Of a stretch of DNA of 64,000 bases, positions 1 to 10,289 are shown piece after piece; position 1 is the first letter of the stretch, and each line of letters opens with the position of its first letter. The position numbers and the translations under genes are program-made. The notes beneath the pieces are model-generated. The model made no database searches, was not told where the DNA came from, and worked only from the letters and a program-made list of their open reading frames with translations. The DNA is from Adiantum capillus-veneris (Eukaryota; Streptophyta; Polypodiopsida; Polypodiales; Pteridaceae): contig CM043944.1 in NCBI GenBank assembly GCA_014529385.2, positions 58,950,268 through 59,014,267 on the forward strand, given 5' to 3'.

Positions 1-32
1 CACCAACGATAAACGAACCAGAAGAGAACTCT

Positions 33-481
33 TTGGTACCTATGCATGCATATTACGAAGATTCCAATGGATATGCAGCAAATCCTGTCTATTATCCACC
101 GGAAGAACCCACAACGCCAGAACCTTGGAGCATGATTGGAAGTACAGGACCACCAACAGTTGCACAAGCAGCAGGAGAAGGAAGATACAGCCTGGATGAA
201 CGAACACTGTTGTTCATAGCCAACGGAGGCATGTGTACCAACAGAGAGGAGCTCAAGGAGCACCTCAACAGCCTAAGGGACCCTGCTACAAGTGTGGTGG
301 AGATCATTGACTAAGGGATTGTCCTCACAATGAAATCATTAAAGTCAATGTGTATTGCACCGAGTGTGGAATTACTCACTTGATTCCTGATTGCCCTAAG
401 AACCCGAGCAAAGGAGCAAAAACTACTTTGAACATGCTGGAAGCAGTGCCTTCCAGTGGAGGTCAGAAAACAAGACAGTAA
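33..481 (+). pseudogene. Gag C-terminal region with CCHC zinc knuckle
   Basis: An open stretch to 314 encodes a proline-rich, acidic tail of about 90 residues. After a one-base frame change the sequence continues to a TAA at 479-481 and contains CTECGITHLIPDC at 356-394. This fits a nucleocapsid zinc knuckle of spacing CX2CX3HX4C, one residue shorter than the canonical CX2CX4HX4C. A knuckle followed by protease and RT is the normal end of Gag in Ty3 elements. The start of Gag lies outside the window, and no ATG is claimed as a start. The frame change and the stop make it a relic. Confidence 0.6.
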
Positions 482-610
482 TACCTATTCAGGCAGTGAC
501 ACGAGCACAAGCTCAAAGAATGACAAACGAACCCATAATTGAAGAACCAAAGACCGATGCCCCAAGTGCAGAAATGAAAAATCAGAAAGCACCGTTGGAA
601 AGCTAGAAAG

Positions 611-1150
611 GTGCGTATGAAAGCCAGGAGAGAGCAAGAGCAAATGGCTCTATCCGCGAAGTTAAAACACACAAAGGATAGATTGGAGCGGTTAGAGGAT
701 CTAACTAGTTTAAGTTCACACGCTGCTACAACCAAAGGAGCTAAGGAAATAGTAGAACCCAAAAGTGCAGGATCGAGAGGATCAGTGCTGGTAGAAAAAG
801 TAAATGAGCAGTTCGACGCACTTTTAAAAGCATACGAAGCCAGACTCAAAAACAACCAAAACCAAGAGCAAAGATGGATGACTTATCCATATGAAGAAAT
901 AAAAAAACAGAGGTTGGAAATGTGTCAAAAGATGATTGAAACAGCCCAATCCTTGATAGAAAATCCTCTTAGTAAACCTGCAAGCTGGCACAAGGTACCA
1001 GCTCCAACCCCTATCAAACCAACTCTAGAGAAACAAGTAGACACGAAGGAGAGACTCATGACTGCCTCTGAGTCTAGGAGAGAACCTATCATAGTGCCAA
1101 ATACAACAGATGAGACAATTGATGGTTTCCAGGCTAAAACATTGGTATAA
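611..1150 (+). pseudogene. Charged coiled-coil-like linker between gag and protease
   Basis: This is an open frame of about 180 codons rich in K, E, Q and R, with heptad-like leucine spacing in its first half (KLKHTKDRLERLEDL). I recognise no domain. It lies between the zinc knuckle and the protease in the same orientation, where Tat-lineage polyproteins often carry long spacers of low conservation. It ends at a TAA directly before the next open stretch. The assignment as polyprotein linker rests only on position and composition. Confidence 0.4.
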
Positions 1151-2272
1151 ATGGGTAAGGATTGTAACAGTCTAGATGACCTGTGGAAGCAAATCCAGGA
1201 AGCAAATGAAGCTAACAGGGTGAACCACCAAATAAATAGAACTAGAAAGGAGAAAAATGAGATCTTACCTCCCATTGAAGAGTTTGAGGCAAGATCACAA
1301 ATGAACTTTGATATGCATTCACAAGGGGGGGACCAGGGTTCAATTAGTTCGGGGCACAGCCAACCAGATTCGCTAAAAACTCTACCCTCTTACCTAGGGG
1401 AGTATGAAGCTAAGTCTGAGGTGAGAGCAATCCCATCTCAAAGACTTTCTCCTAGCAGAGTAATGGATTCACAAGGGTTGATTGAGTTATTGTCCACACT
1501 TGTGGCATGCACAATCACGTTAGCCAAACTCCTGAGGTTACGACCAAATATGTGGACAACTGTAGGCAAATGCTTAGAAAAATTTGGAGTAAAAGACCCT
1601 ACCTCGAAGCTTCAAAAAGGGATCAGAGAACTGGACAAGCCTCAACTAAACACTAGGCCAGTACCTTTAAACAAGGTTGGAGAATATTGCAAGGGAGAAG
1701 ATGGAAATACCAGACTACCAGTAGAATTCCAAGGAGTAGTATCCAAAGCTATTCTTAACAGTGGAGCGAGAGTCACTATCGCCATCAAAGAAATCTTTAA
1801 AAAATGGGAAAAACCGGCTTTGAGAGCTACCAGAATGAAATTTCAACTGGCAGATGGGTTCATGGAAAAGCCTCTAGGACTTTTAGAAAAAGTAATTGTC
1901 ACCTCTTGCGGAATTGAGTATGAGCATACATTTGCAATAGTTGATTTTGACAAAAAGAACAATTACGAGATCATCTTGGGAAGACCATTCATGAGACAAT
2001 TAAAGATGGTCCAGAATTGGGGTTACAACCACATATACCTCAGACGTGGGGAGACTACAACCAAAATATACCTAAAAGACCATAGTTATAAGGATGTGAA
2101 CCAGACACCAGTGGAAGAGTTTGATTCAGCTACATTGGCAGGGTCTGAACTTCCAGCATGGTTAGGGCAGAAAAAAGAGCTATGGATGTGCGGAGCTTCA
2201 CATTGTGGGAGCTTAAAAAGAGAGGAATGTATCTTAGAAAGAGCTATTGAGGACAAGGATTACATTCCATAA
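1151..2272 (+). pseudogene. Retropepsin-like protease segment with lost catalytic Asp
   Basis: This is an open stretch of about 370 codons. The second half holds a retropepsin pattern. At about 1754-1772 the expected L-D-S-G-A reads L-N-S-G-A, followed by a strand-rich region and then IILGRPFM near 1971-1994, the conserved second motif of the family (I-x-G-x-x-F/W). The protease would process the Gag-Pol polyprotein. The GAC to AAC change of the catalytic Asp removes activity, since each monomer must supply that residue. The acidic tail after the protease (VEEFDSATLAGSELPAWLG) runs towards RT as a long linker. The N-terminal half is not recognised. Confidence 0.6.
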
Positions 2273-2299
2273 CCTTTTCCCAAAGATTCCTTAGAACCT

Positions 2300-3010
2300 T
2301 TGGAATGGGAACACATACTAGCAACATTGGATGTCTGTACCATTACAGACAGCCCAATGACAAAATTTTGCGATAAGGATGGCTATGATGTGCTACCTTA
2401 TTACATGGTAAGCCTTGTACCAGCAGGAGATGAGAATGTAGACTCACCAGAACAAGAAGAGTTTTATAACTCCTCTGAGCATCTGGAATTAAGTAACGTT
2501 GCAGATAACGAGTGTCCAGATAGCTCAAGCGAGCGTGGGGAGACAACCACGGATATCAAGTTTTATGATTTTGCAAATCAACACCCTAGACACCAGGAAC
2601 GCTATAGAAAAAAAAGAGCAGAAAATAAAATTAGAGAGGACCGGATGCCCAGGATAAAAGATAAAACTCACTATCTAATGCTTGTCAAGGCAGAGGATTG
2701 TGTAAAAGACCAAATATCAGGAAGATTCTCAAGAGTTCAAAGGGAAAGGACACATGAGGAATAAAACAAGCAAGGAAAACTAAAACAGAAACAAAATCAA
2801 GAAAATCTCAACAATCAAAACAGGAAAAGACAAAAGATCCAGAGTGGACCAAAATGGAGCGTAAAAAGAAATACCAAGAACTAAAATGGTCGTTACGAGA
2901 GGTATGGACTACTGAGGGAGAAAGTGACGGTAAGGAGGATTCAGAAAAAGGAAACATGAATGTACCATCCCCACTATTGAAAATTCACCATCCAAGACAG
3001 AAAAATCATA
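2300..3010 (+). pseudogene. Protease-RT linker remnants
   Basis: Open frames at 2300-2764 and 2854-3129 are low-complexity, acidic or lysine-rich, and unlike any catalytic domain I recognise. They sit between the protease and RT in the same orientation. A very long protease-to-RT spacer is common in Tat-like elements from family knowledge. Several frame changes occur. No separate function is claimed. Confidence 0.4.
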
Positions 3011-4140
3011 ATGACACCACCAATAAGGGAAAGAATAAACCAGGAATCTTACGATGGGCCGGAAAATGCAAAACGGATAGACCTCGCCGCGCCAAGCGAA
3101 GAGCCTCAGCCTGTCTATATAGCAACTGATGTAGAGCCTGAAGAAGAAGAAAGGCTAACACAACTTCTCAAGAAGGATAAAGATGTGTTTGCATGGTCCT
3201 ACAAAGACCTCAAAGGAGTTGATCCCTCGATATGCCAACATACAATTCCTTTAAAATCAGATGCCAAACCAAGCAAACAACGTCCTTACACATATAATGA
3301 CACGTTCGCTAAACAAATCAAAGAAGAGATTGACAAGCTGATGGATGCTAAATTCATCCATGAAATCGAGCATACAGATTGGGTGTCACCCATTGTGGTT
3401 GTCCCCAAAAAGAACAGAAAGCCGCGCGTGTGTGTGTGGACCTCAAAAAACTGAATGCAGCCACAATAAGGGATAATTATCCCTTGCCAATCACGGAACA
3501 TGTGCTTGAGAGGGTACCAGCAAAACAGGCTTATTCCTTTTTAAATGGGTTTTTGGGGTATAACCAATTGGCCATTGCAATAGAGGATCAACACAAAACA
3601 GCATTTGCCACAGAGTGGGGAATATATGCGTATAGAGTTATGCCTTTGGCCTAACCAATGCCTCAGCCACCTTCCAAAGGTTAATGACTCATGCGTTCAA
3701 AGAATACCTGAGAATATTCTTAGAAATATATATGGATGATCTCTGTGTCCACTCTCTTATACGAGAAGAACATATTGACCATTTACAAAAGGTATTTGAG
3801 AAGTGCAGAACATATCGAATCTGCCTCAACCCGGAAAGTGCGTTTTTATGGTAAGGCAAGGCCGCATCTTAGGACATATTTTCTCAAGAAATGGCATAAC
3901 CACTGACCTAGACAAAATTAGAGTCATAGAAGACTTGCCCAGGCCTACTAATGCCAAACAAGTACAATCTTTCATGGGACACTGCAGATATTATCGAGGA
4001 TTCATATATATGTATGCGGTCATTGCACAACCACTATATCGCTTATTAGTAAGTTTTGATTGGACTGAGGAGTGTGAAACTTCATTCAAAAAGCTTAAGG
4101 AAAACCTTGTATCAGCACCTGTACTTAAAGCACCAAATTG
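3011..4140 (+). pseudogene. Reverse transcriptase domain, frameshifted, YMDD intact
   Basis: The RT reads in order through VFAWSYKDLKGVDP, the fingers segment ending WVSPIVVVPKK, then DLKKLNAATIRDNYPLP, the palm with YMDD at 3729-3740, and the thumb with GHIFSRNGI. It would copy element RNA into DNA inside a cytoplasmic particle. Two clear breaks are visible. A shift in the GT-rich run near 3421-3440 moves the frame just before the DLKKLN motif. A one-base loss near 3646 converts the expected FGLTNA motif into a stop. The active-site codons are undamaged. The pattern of long linker plus RT fits Ty3, Tat lineage. Confidence 0.85.
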
Positions 4141-4520
4141 GAAAAAGATATTCCATGTTCACATTGATGCCCCTGCATACGCAATTGGGAGTATTCGAGC
4201 TCGACCTAGAGACAAAACAATGGATTTCCTAGTTTGTTATGCGAGCCGACGGCTAAATAGTGAAGAAAATAACTACACCACCATTGAAAGAGGGATTACG
4301 AATGATTTATGCTGTAACGAAATTTCGGCATTACTTGCTTGCAAGCAAATTTGTGTTCTTCACAGATCATCAAGCTCTTTTGTATCTAGTAAATAAACCA
4401 TGCAACACTGGGAGAAGTGTACGGTGGTTTATTATATTGCTAGAGTTTGACTTCACAGTGTTAGTAAAAAAAGGTAAAACTCATCTATGGGCGGATCATC
4501 TTTCAAGGCTACAAAACAGG
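4141..4520 (+). pseudogene. RNase H domain, frameshifted
   Basis: The domain begins with HIDAPAYAIGS, where the Asp is the first catalytic position. It continues through a frame change near 4285 (TIER then EGLRMIYAV) that keeps the Glu codon, and then FFTDHQALLYLV with the next Asp and ADHLSRL at the end. It would remove RNA from the RNA-DNA hybrid during replication. The order after RT is normal for Ty3 elements. The frameshift makes it inactive as read, although the catalytic positions look preserved. Confidence 0.75.
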
Positions 4521-6215
4521 GAAGCTCCTGAAGGAGTAGATGATGACATACCTGATGCTTATCTTTTCAATATTGAAATGATACCCAAATGGTCTCAGGA
4601 AATTGTTAGCATTCTTTCCTTTGGAGATAGATTTGATAACAAGGAAGACAGATCCAAACAACAAACATTTCAACAAACAAAAAAATTTCAGTTGATTGCA
4701 GGACGACTGTACCATTTAGGCTCGGACCAAATTCTACGACTATGTATAAATCCAGAGGAATTCGAGTGTTATCTTGAAGAAGCATACATCCAAGATTGTG
4801 CATTTCATTATTCAACAACGAAAATACACCAAAGATTGAAACACTTTGGAGTTTCTTGTCCAACTATGTATGCTGACACACATGCTTATGTTAACAATTA
4901 TACTATATATAGTGTCAAACGACCGGTGGATCACGCGACATTGTTTCAGGTAACCATTGCACCTGCATGGAGTCAATATATCATTGATTTCTTAACAACA
5001 AGGACATTTCTTGAAAACATAACAAAAGCGCGAAAAAGGGCTATAGAGTTGGAGGCTCGAGACTTTACTTTAATTGGAAATCAACTCTACAAGCAAGGAA
5101 AGGACAATCAACTTAGAATCTGTGCAAGTGAAAGTGAATACCTGCAGATTCTAGAACACGCACATGGAGGAATAAGTGGAGGCCATTTTTCAAGAAATAA
5201 GACGGTAAAAATTGTCTTAACCGCAGGAATATGGTGGCCTACATTGCACATAAATGCTGAGGAGTTTGTAAAGCGTTGTGACACATGTCAACGCACTAAG
5301 GTGCCGATAAAGAGAGATGAGATGCCACTACGGCCAATGATGGGAGCATGGGCATTTGCAAAATGAGGAATTTATTTTGTGGGACCTATTTCACCCCCTG
5401 CATATCGCACCCATACCCAATATATCATTGTGGCTACGGACTATCTCACAAAATGGGCTAAAGCCAAAGCAACACAAAAAGCAGACGCAAGAACCACATC
5501 ACAATTTTTGTATGAGAATGTCTTTGTATGATACGAATTACCAATAGAAATTGTCAGTGATCGAGGAACACATTTTCTTAATGAAGTCATTGAATACTTG
5601 TTAGAGGAATTCATGGTCATACATAGAAAATCTACTCCATATCATCCACAGGCAAATGGACAAGCTGAGGCCACAAATAAAACACTATGCACTGTTTTGA
5701 CTAAAATTGTATCAGAATCAAGGACACACTGGGATTAACAATTACACTCAACACTATGGGCATACAAGGTAGCTTACAAAACATCAATCGGAACCACACC
5801 ATACAACATGGTGTTTGGTCTAAATGCTATATTACCCATAGAGTTTTTAGTTCCAACTCTACGAGTAGCGAAATGCTTAGAATGAACAGGCCATGAGCTC
5901 TCTTCAAGAATAGATGATCTTGAAAAGCTAGATGAACTTCGACTGAGAGCTGTAACTTAGATCTACGCTCAAAAGAGAAGACAAAAGGAATTTTTTGACA
6001 AGCATGTGCGTACGAAAGAGTTCCAAAAAGGTGATTATGTACTTGTTTATACTTTAAAGCAACATGCCAAAAAACTTAAAAAGCAAGGGATGGGACCCTT
6101 TCTGATTAGTGACTTATCACAAAGTGGAGCTGTCAAACTTGCTACATTGGCAAGAGAATAAATGCCAAATTGGATTAGTGGGTGTCGGTTAAAAAAGTAT
6201 CATTTACCACTAACA
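4521..6215 (+). pseudogene. Integrase with two N-terminal zinc-binding-like segments and D-D-E core
   Basis: The region contains two successive copies of an N-terminal integrase motif. The first (about 4686-4925) has lost its two Cys codons, which read YTIYSVKR. The second (about 5090-5310) is regular, with HAHGGISGGHF followed by CDTCQRTK. The catalytic core follows with Asp at 5439-5441, Asp at 5559-5561 and Glu at 5667-5669 (PQANGQAE). The C-terminal part ends NWISGCRLKKY. The enzyme would insert the DNA copy into the genome. In-frame stops occur at TGA near 5364, TGA near 5528, TAA near 5737 and TAA just before 6162. Several look like TGG or CGA codons altered by C:G to T:A change. Confidence 0.85.
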
Positions 6216-7406
6216 CAGGATATGCTTCAACAAATCCATCAAGAAAAACAACGCATGAAGGAGAAACAGAGTGTACGAGAAGAAGAACAAGCAAAAGCAA
6301 AAGAACGCATTGCAAAAAGAAGGCTTCTACGACAACAACAACAACAAAGTGGATCACCGTTGCGAATAAATGCTATTCGATTAATGAAACCCAGTGAAGA
6401 CACAGTGGAACCAATAATTGCAGTCAAACTGGGTAGCAATCAAGTTGAATTGACGGCATTTCTTGATTCTGGAGCTCAAGAAAATCTGATTTCTTGCAAA
6501 TTATATAATTAGCTCCAGCTCGAAGATCAACTCCATCCTACTCAACAAGCGCTAATAAGCAGTACCTCAAATTCATTAAGCACATTGGGCTGGACGATAT
6601 TGCATATACAAGTACATCAGAATGTTTATCCCCACAAGTTTTATGTGGTTGAGGCTACGAGCACACTACACCCAATGTTATTGGGACAACCATGGCAAAA
6701 AGAATATAATGTGTAGATAGATTGGAGTTCGAATACAGTCAAAATTCAACAAGCACAAGAACACCAAGTGGTAGCCTTTGCTCAGAAAAAGAAAAATAGA
6801 TGGGTGCCACTTAACCAGCAAAAGATACCTACGAAGAATAAACAAGAAATAGCCAAATGTCTTCAATCAAAAAATGAGATACCACAAGGGACAAAGAATA
6901 GATCAAAGTCAGCAATAAGCAAACAAAAAGTATGGGTACGGAAAGATCTACGTGAACGAGCCTACAAACCAAAGTGCAATAGCAGACAACCTCCGAAAAA
7001 CCGGGTTAATCAAACACCAAACAAATTCATCAAACATATATGAATAACGAATAACATGCTCAATCGCCAACTACATGAGAAACGCATTTGGATCCCCAAG
7101 GCGATGCTACAGGAACTCCCTTCAGTACAAGCAAAACCAGCAGCCAGACAAACGACATCGGTAAATCAATCTGTGTGGATGCTGATCAACAGAACAGCCA
7201 CCAAGACCAGAAAAGAGGCCATAACCTTACAAACACATCCAAAACAAATCTACAAATGGAAAGCAGAAGAGAAAAAGATTACGGCCACATCAGCCACGAT
7301 AATTGTCTCCATGGAGACCACAACGGTCATACCTACAGTAGCAGAAAACCAGGGCACCTCGCAAAGAAGACGATCAAACAAAGAGCGGCATAATTACAAC
7401 TTTTAA
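6162..7406 (+). pseudogene. Post-integrase segment with second retropepsin-like motif
   Basis: From the integrase C-terminus the frame runs through a Gln/Lys/Arg-rich helix (about 6210-6350, including a CAA repeat) into AFLDSGAQENLIS, with the DSGA codons at 6465-6476. After a TAG at 6510 it continues to HPMLLGQPW near 6669-6695. D-S-G-A followed about 70 residues later by L-L-G-Q-P-W is the layout of an aspartic protease fold, but here it lies 3' of integrase instead of before RT. The lysine-rich remainder contains VWVRKDL and IWIPKAML, which look like a diverged internal repeat. The function is unknown. It may be a captured second protease or a dimerisation relic. The same segment occurs in units 2 and 3. 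Confidence 0.6.
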
Positions 7407-9199
7407 TTGAAAAGAAAATCTGCCAACCAAACCAACAACAAAAAGGAAACCTTGACGTCGAATGCCAATAAGCGTCTTGCTTATTCTCTCCTCTCGCACA
7501 ACATTAATTTTACCATGCATTGATCGCGTATGCATCAGGTAGAGCCATGTTACAAGGCCATGCATTAGCACGTTTTTTAAACCCATGCACAGCATATCCC
7601 CTGAGGCTATACCTTGTCGTCCGGGAGGACTCCGATTAGGAGGGGGAGAGGCATTCTCAATGCGAACCCGATGATAGTAAAAAGCAGCAAAAAGGGCATG
7701 TTTTGACTATTTTTTAGGGGTTTACGTTTGATTGTGAAATTTTATGGACTAACCAAAGTACATATGCACTTATACAACATTAATCTACAGAGATATGAGG
7801 CCAAACGCCAAATTGGGACCGATAAGTGTATGTATATATATATAAATAACCATTTTTTGGACAAAATATTGGTAAAACGGAGAAATCCGGCCATAAAAAT
7901 TACATGTGAGTGTACATAATGTGTTGGGATGAAGTTTTTGATTTATTTTGATTTTTGGGGTTTTTTGGGGTTGATTTTTCTAATTTTCTTTTAAATTTAC
8001 TAATTATTGGTAGAAAAACTTCAAAAATACAAAAAGCAAGTGAAATGCAATCGTAATTAAAAACAAAAAAGATGGGGATGATCAGTGACTAGAAAACAAC
8101 CCAGGGTGCAGTGGGGGTGCAATTATGAGAATGAAGCGGGAGGCGTGTTGTGGCCAGATTTTGACCGAATCGTCAAAATCCTCAGAAACTGAGCAAATGG
8201 AGTCCAAATGGAGAACTTTTCGAGTCTAAACCACGTTTCGTGAAAAGTTAGGAGCACATATCAAATTTCATGAAAAATGGTTCTGAGACCTCCATTATAA
8301 GATTTTTTCACTCCACTTAGAGCTCATTTCTACTATTCACTTGTGACAGAGAGCTCTAGCCACCTAGAGCGTACAGGACTTTCAGCAGCCGATATGCCGC
8401 GCACAATCATCCGATGACTACCAGATATGAGAGGTAGATTCAGTACCTTATGCTCTTCAAGTATATGTGATGTTTTGTCGCCAAAACTAGCATAGGACTC
8501 CAACGAGGTTTGCAGGATAGAGACCTGTGAGCGTAGATAATCACCTAACGGCTAACCCAATACCAACAAGACTTCATAGGGGGTTTACCCTAGCCTCGGA
8601 GACCAATCTTGGATGCCCGAAAGAGGCAAGAAAGCAACAAGAAAAACCCTAACTTCTAGAGCCCTGCAAGAAGCCACAAAGAGGAAATCAGGCAAAGGTT
8701 GCCCGAATCATACCAAAACTCATGAGTACGCGCTTCTCAACGAGCTCTACAAGGCTACATGGGCTACATGGCCAAAAGGTGACCAAAAGTAGGCCTAAGC
8801 TTCAAAAACGGCATCGGAAACGCAAAGCGTCACTTGGCTCTCACAACCAAGCGAGACGTCTGTTTGCCACCAAACTTCGCGAGCGGCTTACCAAGGCCTT
8901 CAACAACCAAATCCTATGGTGGTAGACCACTACAAATCTTCGGGGGCATGCAAACGCAATCATGGGCGCTTCCAGAGCGACAAATCACCAAACAAAGCTC
9001 AAGTGAAGCCAAAACCAACAAGAATCACATGGCAAGGTTCCCAAGGGATAATAGAGCTACTCGGGTCATCATCAAGAAATTTCATCACGGGAAAGCGCTC
9101 CAAGAGTCAGAAATCACCTCTGAGGCTCCGAAAGCCAAGAAGGGAGTTTCTAACTAACCATTTGATTTTTTTAATTGAAATAAAGCACAAAGGGACTTA
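7407..9199 (+). other. Non-coding internal part of the Tat-like element
   Basis: This AT-rich stretch is followed by mixed sequence without a convincing reading frame. The three overlapping short frames at about 8720-9200 use different phases and show no family resemblance. It contains a T-rich run near 7940-7990. It recurs in units 2 and 3 with scattered substitutions, as expected for untranslated element sequence. No promoter or RNA gene was recognised. Confidence 0.55.
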
Positions 9200-10260
9200 G
9201 GGAGGTCATATGCACATGTTAGTAGGACTGATTACCAAAAAATTGCACAGGAGACATACTACGCGTAGGATGTCTCAAGGCCATGTTTGGGCACTCAACT
9301 CATCATTCAGCCATACACACAGCTTCTACATGTCATTTACAGCTTATCCCTCAAGTTTCACCCCATTTGGACAAAAGTTGACTCTTATGTATCAAATAAC
9401 ACAAAGTTAGAGCATAGAGGCAAGAATTGGTCATAGACCTATCAAAAATGATCCAAATCAAGTGAAACTTGAACCATACACTCCACATCATGTCAAAGCT
9501 AACTGTGAGGTCATATCTACAAAATCATGAAAAAAGACATACTACACGTAATATGTCTCTAAGCTTGAAATGACCTCCAGATCGTTTTTTTGGCCTTCAT
9601 ACATGTTTATCACATTCATATAAGCCCACCCACCAAGTGTCCATCCAAACAAATCACTTTTTGGCCTCATAGATCCATAGATGTACATTTCAGAGTCCGA
9701 AACACCAGAAATGGTCTTCCTACCCTCAAAACTTATCCAAATTCAAATCTAAGACCATGGTGATGATCTACAGCCTATGCCCTATCATACTGACAAATTT
9801 CATGCAATTCTGAGCAAGAAAGACATCCTACCGCATAGTATGTCTCCAGAGTCATAGTGACCTACTAAGCAAAGTTTGACATCATAAATGGAACCATCAT
9901 GCTACAAGAAGCCTACATATCAATTTTCAAGCCATTTGGACAACATTTGCTTATCAGTACAGGACATCCTACTCATTTGTAAACCAAAAGCCTAAAATAG
10001 TCCAATATTTCACTTTTTGGTGTCCAAATCAAAATCCAAGCACATAGCTGTAATGTCATAGGCTATCATCATGACAAGTTTCAAGTCATTCTGAGGATAA
10101 AGACATCCTACGCGTAGTATGTCTCCAGGCTTAATTTGAAGCACAATTCTTACTGTTTTCATTTGCAAGCCACCCTTAGTCCCTCTTGAGCTCATGTTTC
10201 AACTTTCAAGTCAATTGGATAGTTAAAACTCAGTTATCAGCTAATCTGTAAAGAACGCTA
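9200..10260 (+). repeat. Four diverged ~283-bp subrepeats, each with a palindromic core
   Basis: Near-palindromic cores of 22-23 bp lie at 9253-9274, 9536-9557, 9822-9844 and 10102-10123, spaced 283, 286 and 280 bp. Their shared centre is CTACGCGTAG or a close variant, with GACAT and ATGTC arms. Surrounding phrases such as CCATTTGGACAA and TTTCAAGTCATT recur at matching distances, so whole units are repeated and not only the cores. Tat/Ogre elements are known for tandem subrepeats in untranslated regions. A further half core lies at 9962. Confidence 0.75.
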
Positions 10261-10289
10261 ACTTTGGACTCTTGAGTGCAACAGGATCC

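Noticed and set aside
8722-9200. Overlapping short open frames in unit 1 non-coding region
   Set aside because: Three different phases, no domain, and the same pattern recurs only because the unit is duplicated.
9253-10123. Regularly spaced palindromes resembling a CRISPR array
   Set aside because: The spacing is about 283 bp, the intervals are themselves repeated, and the context is a plant retrotransposon.
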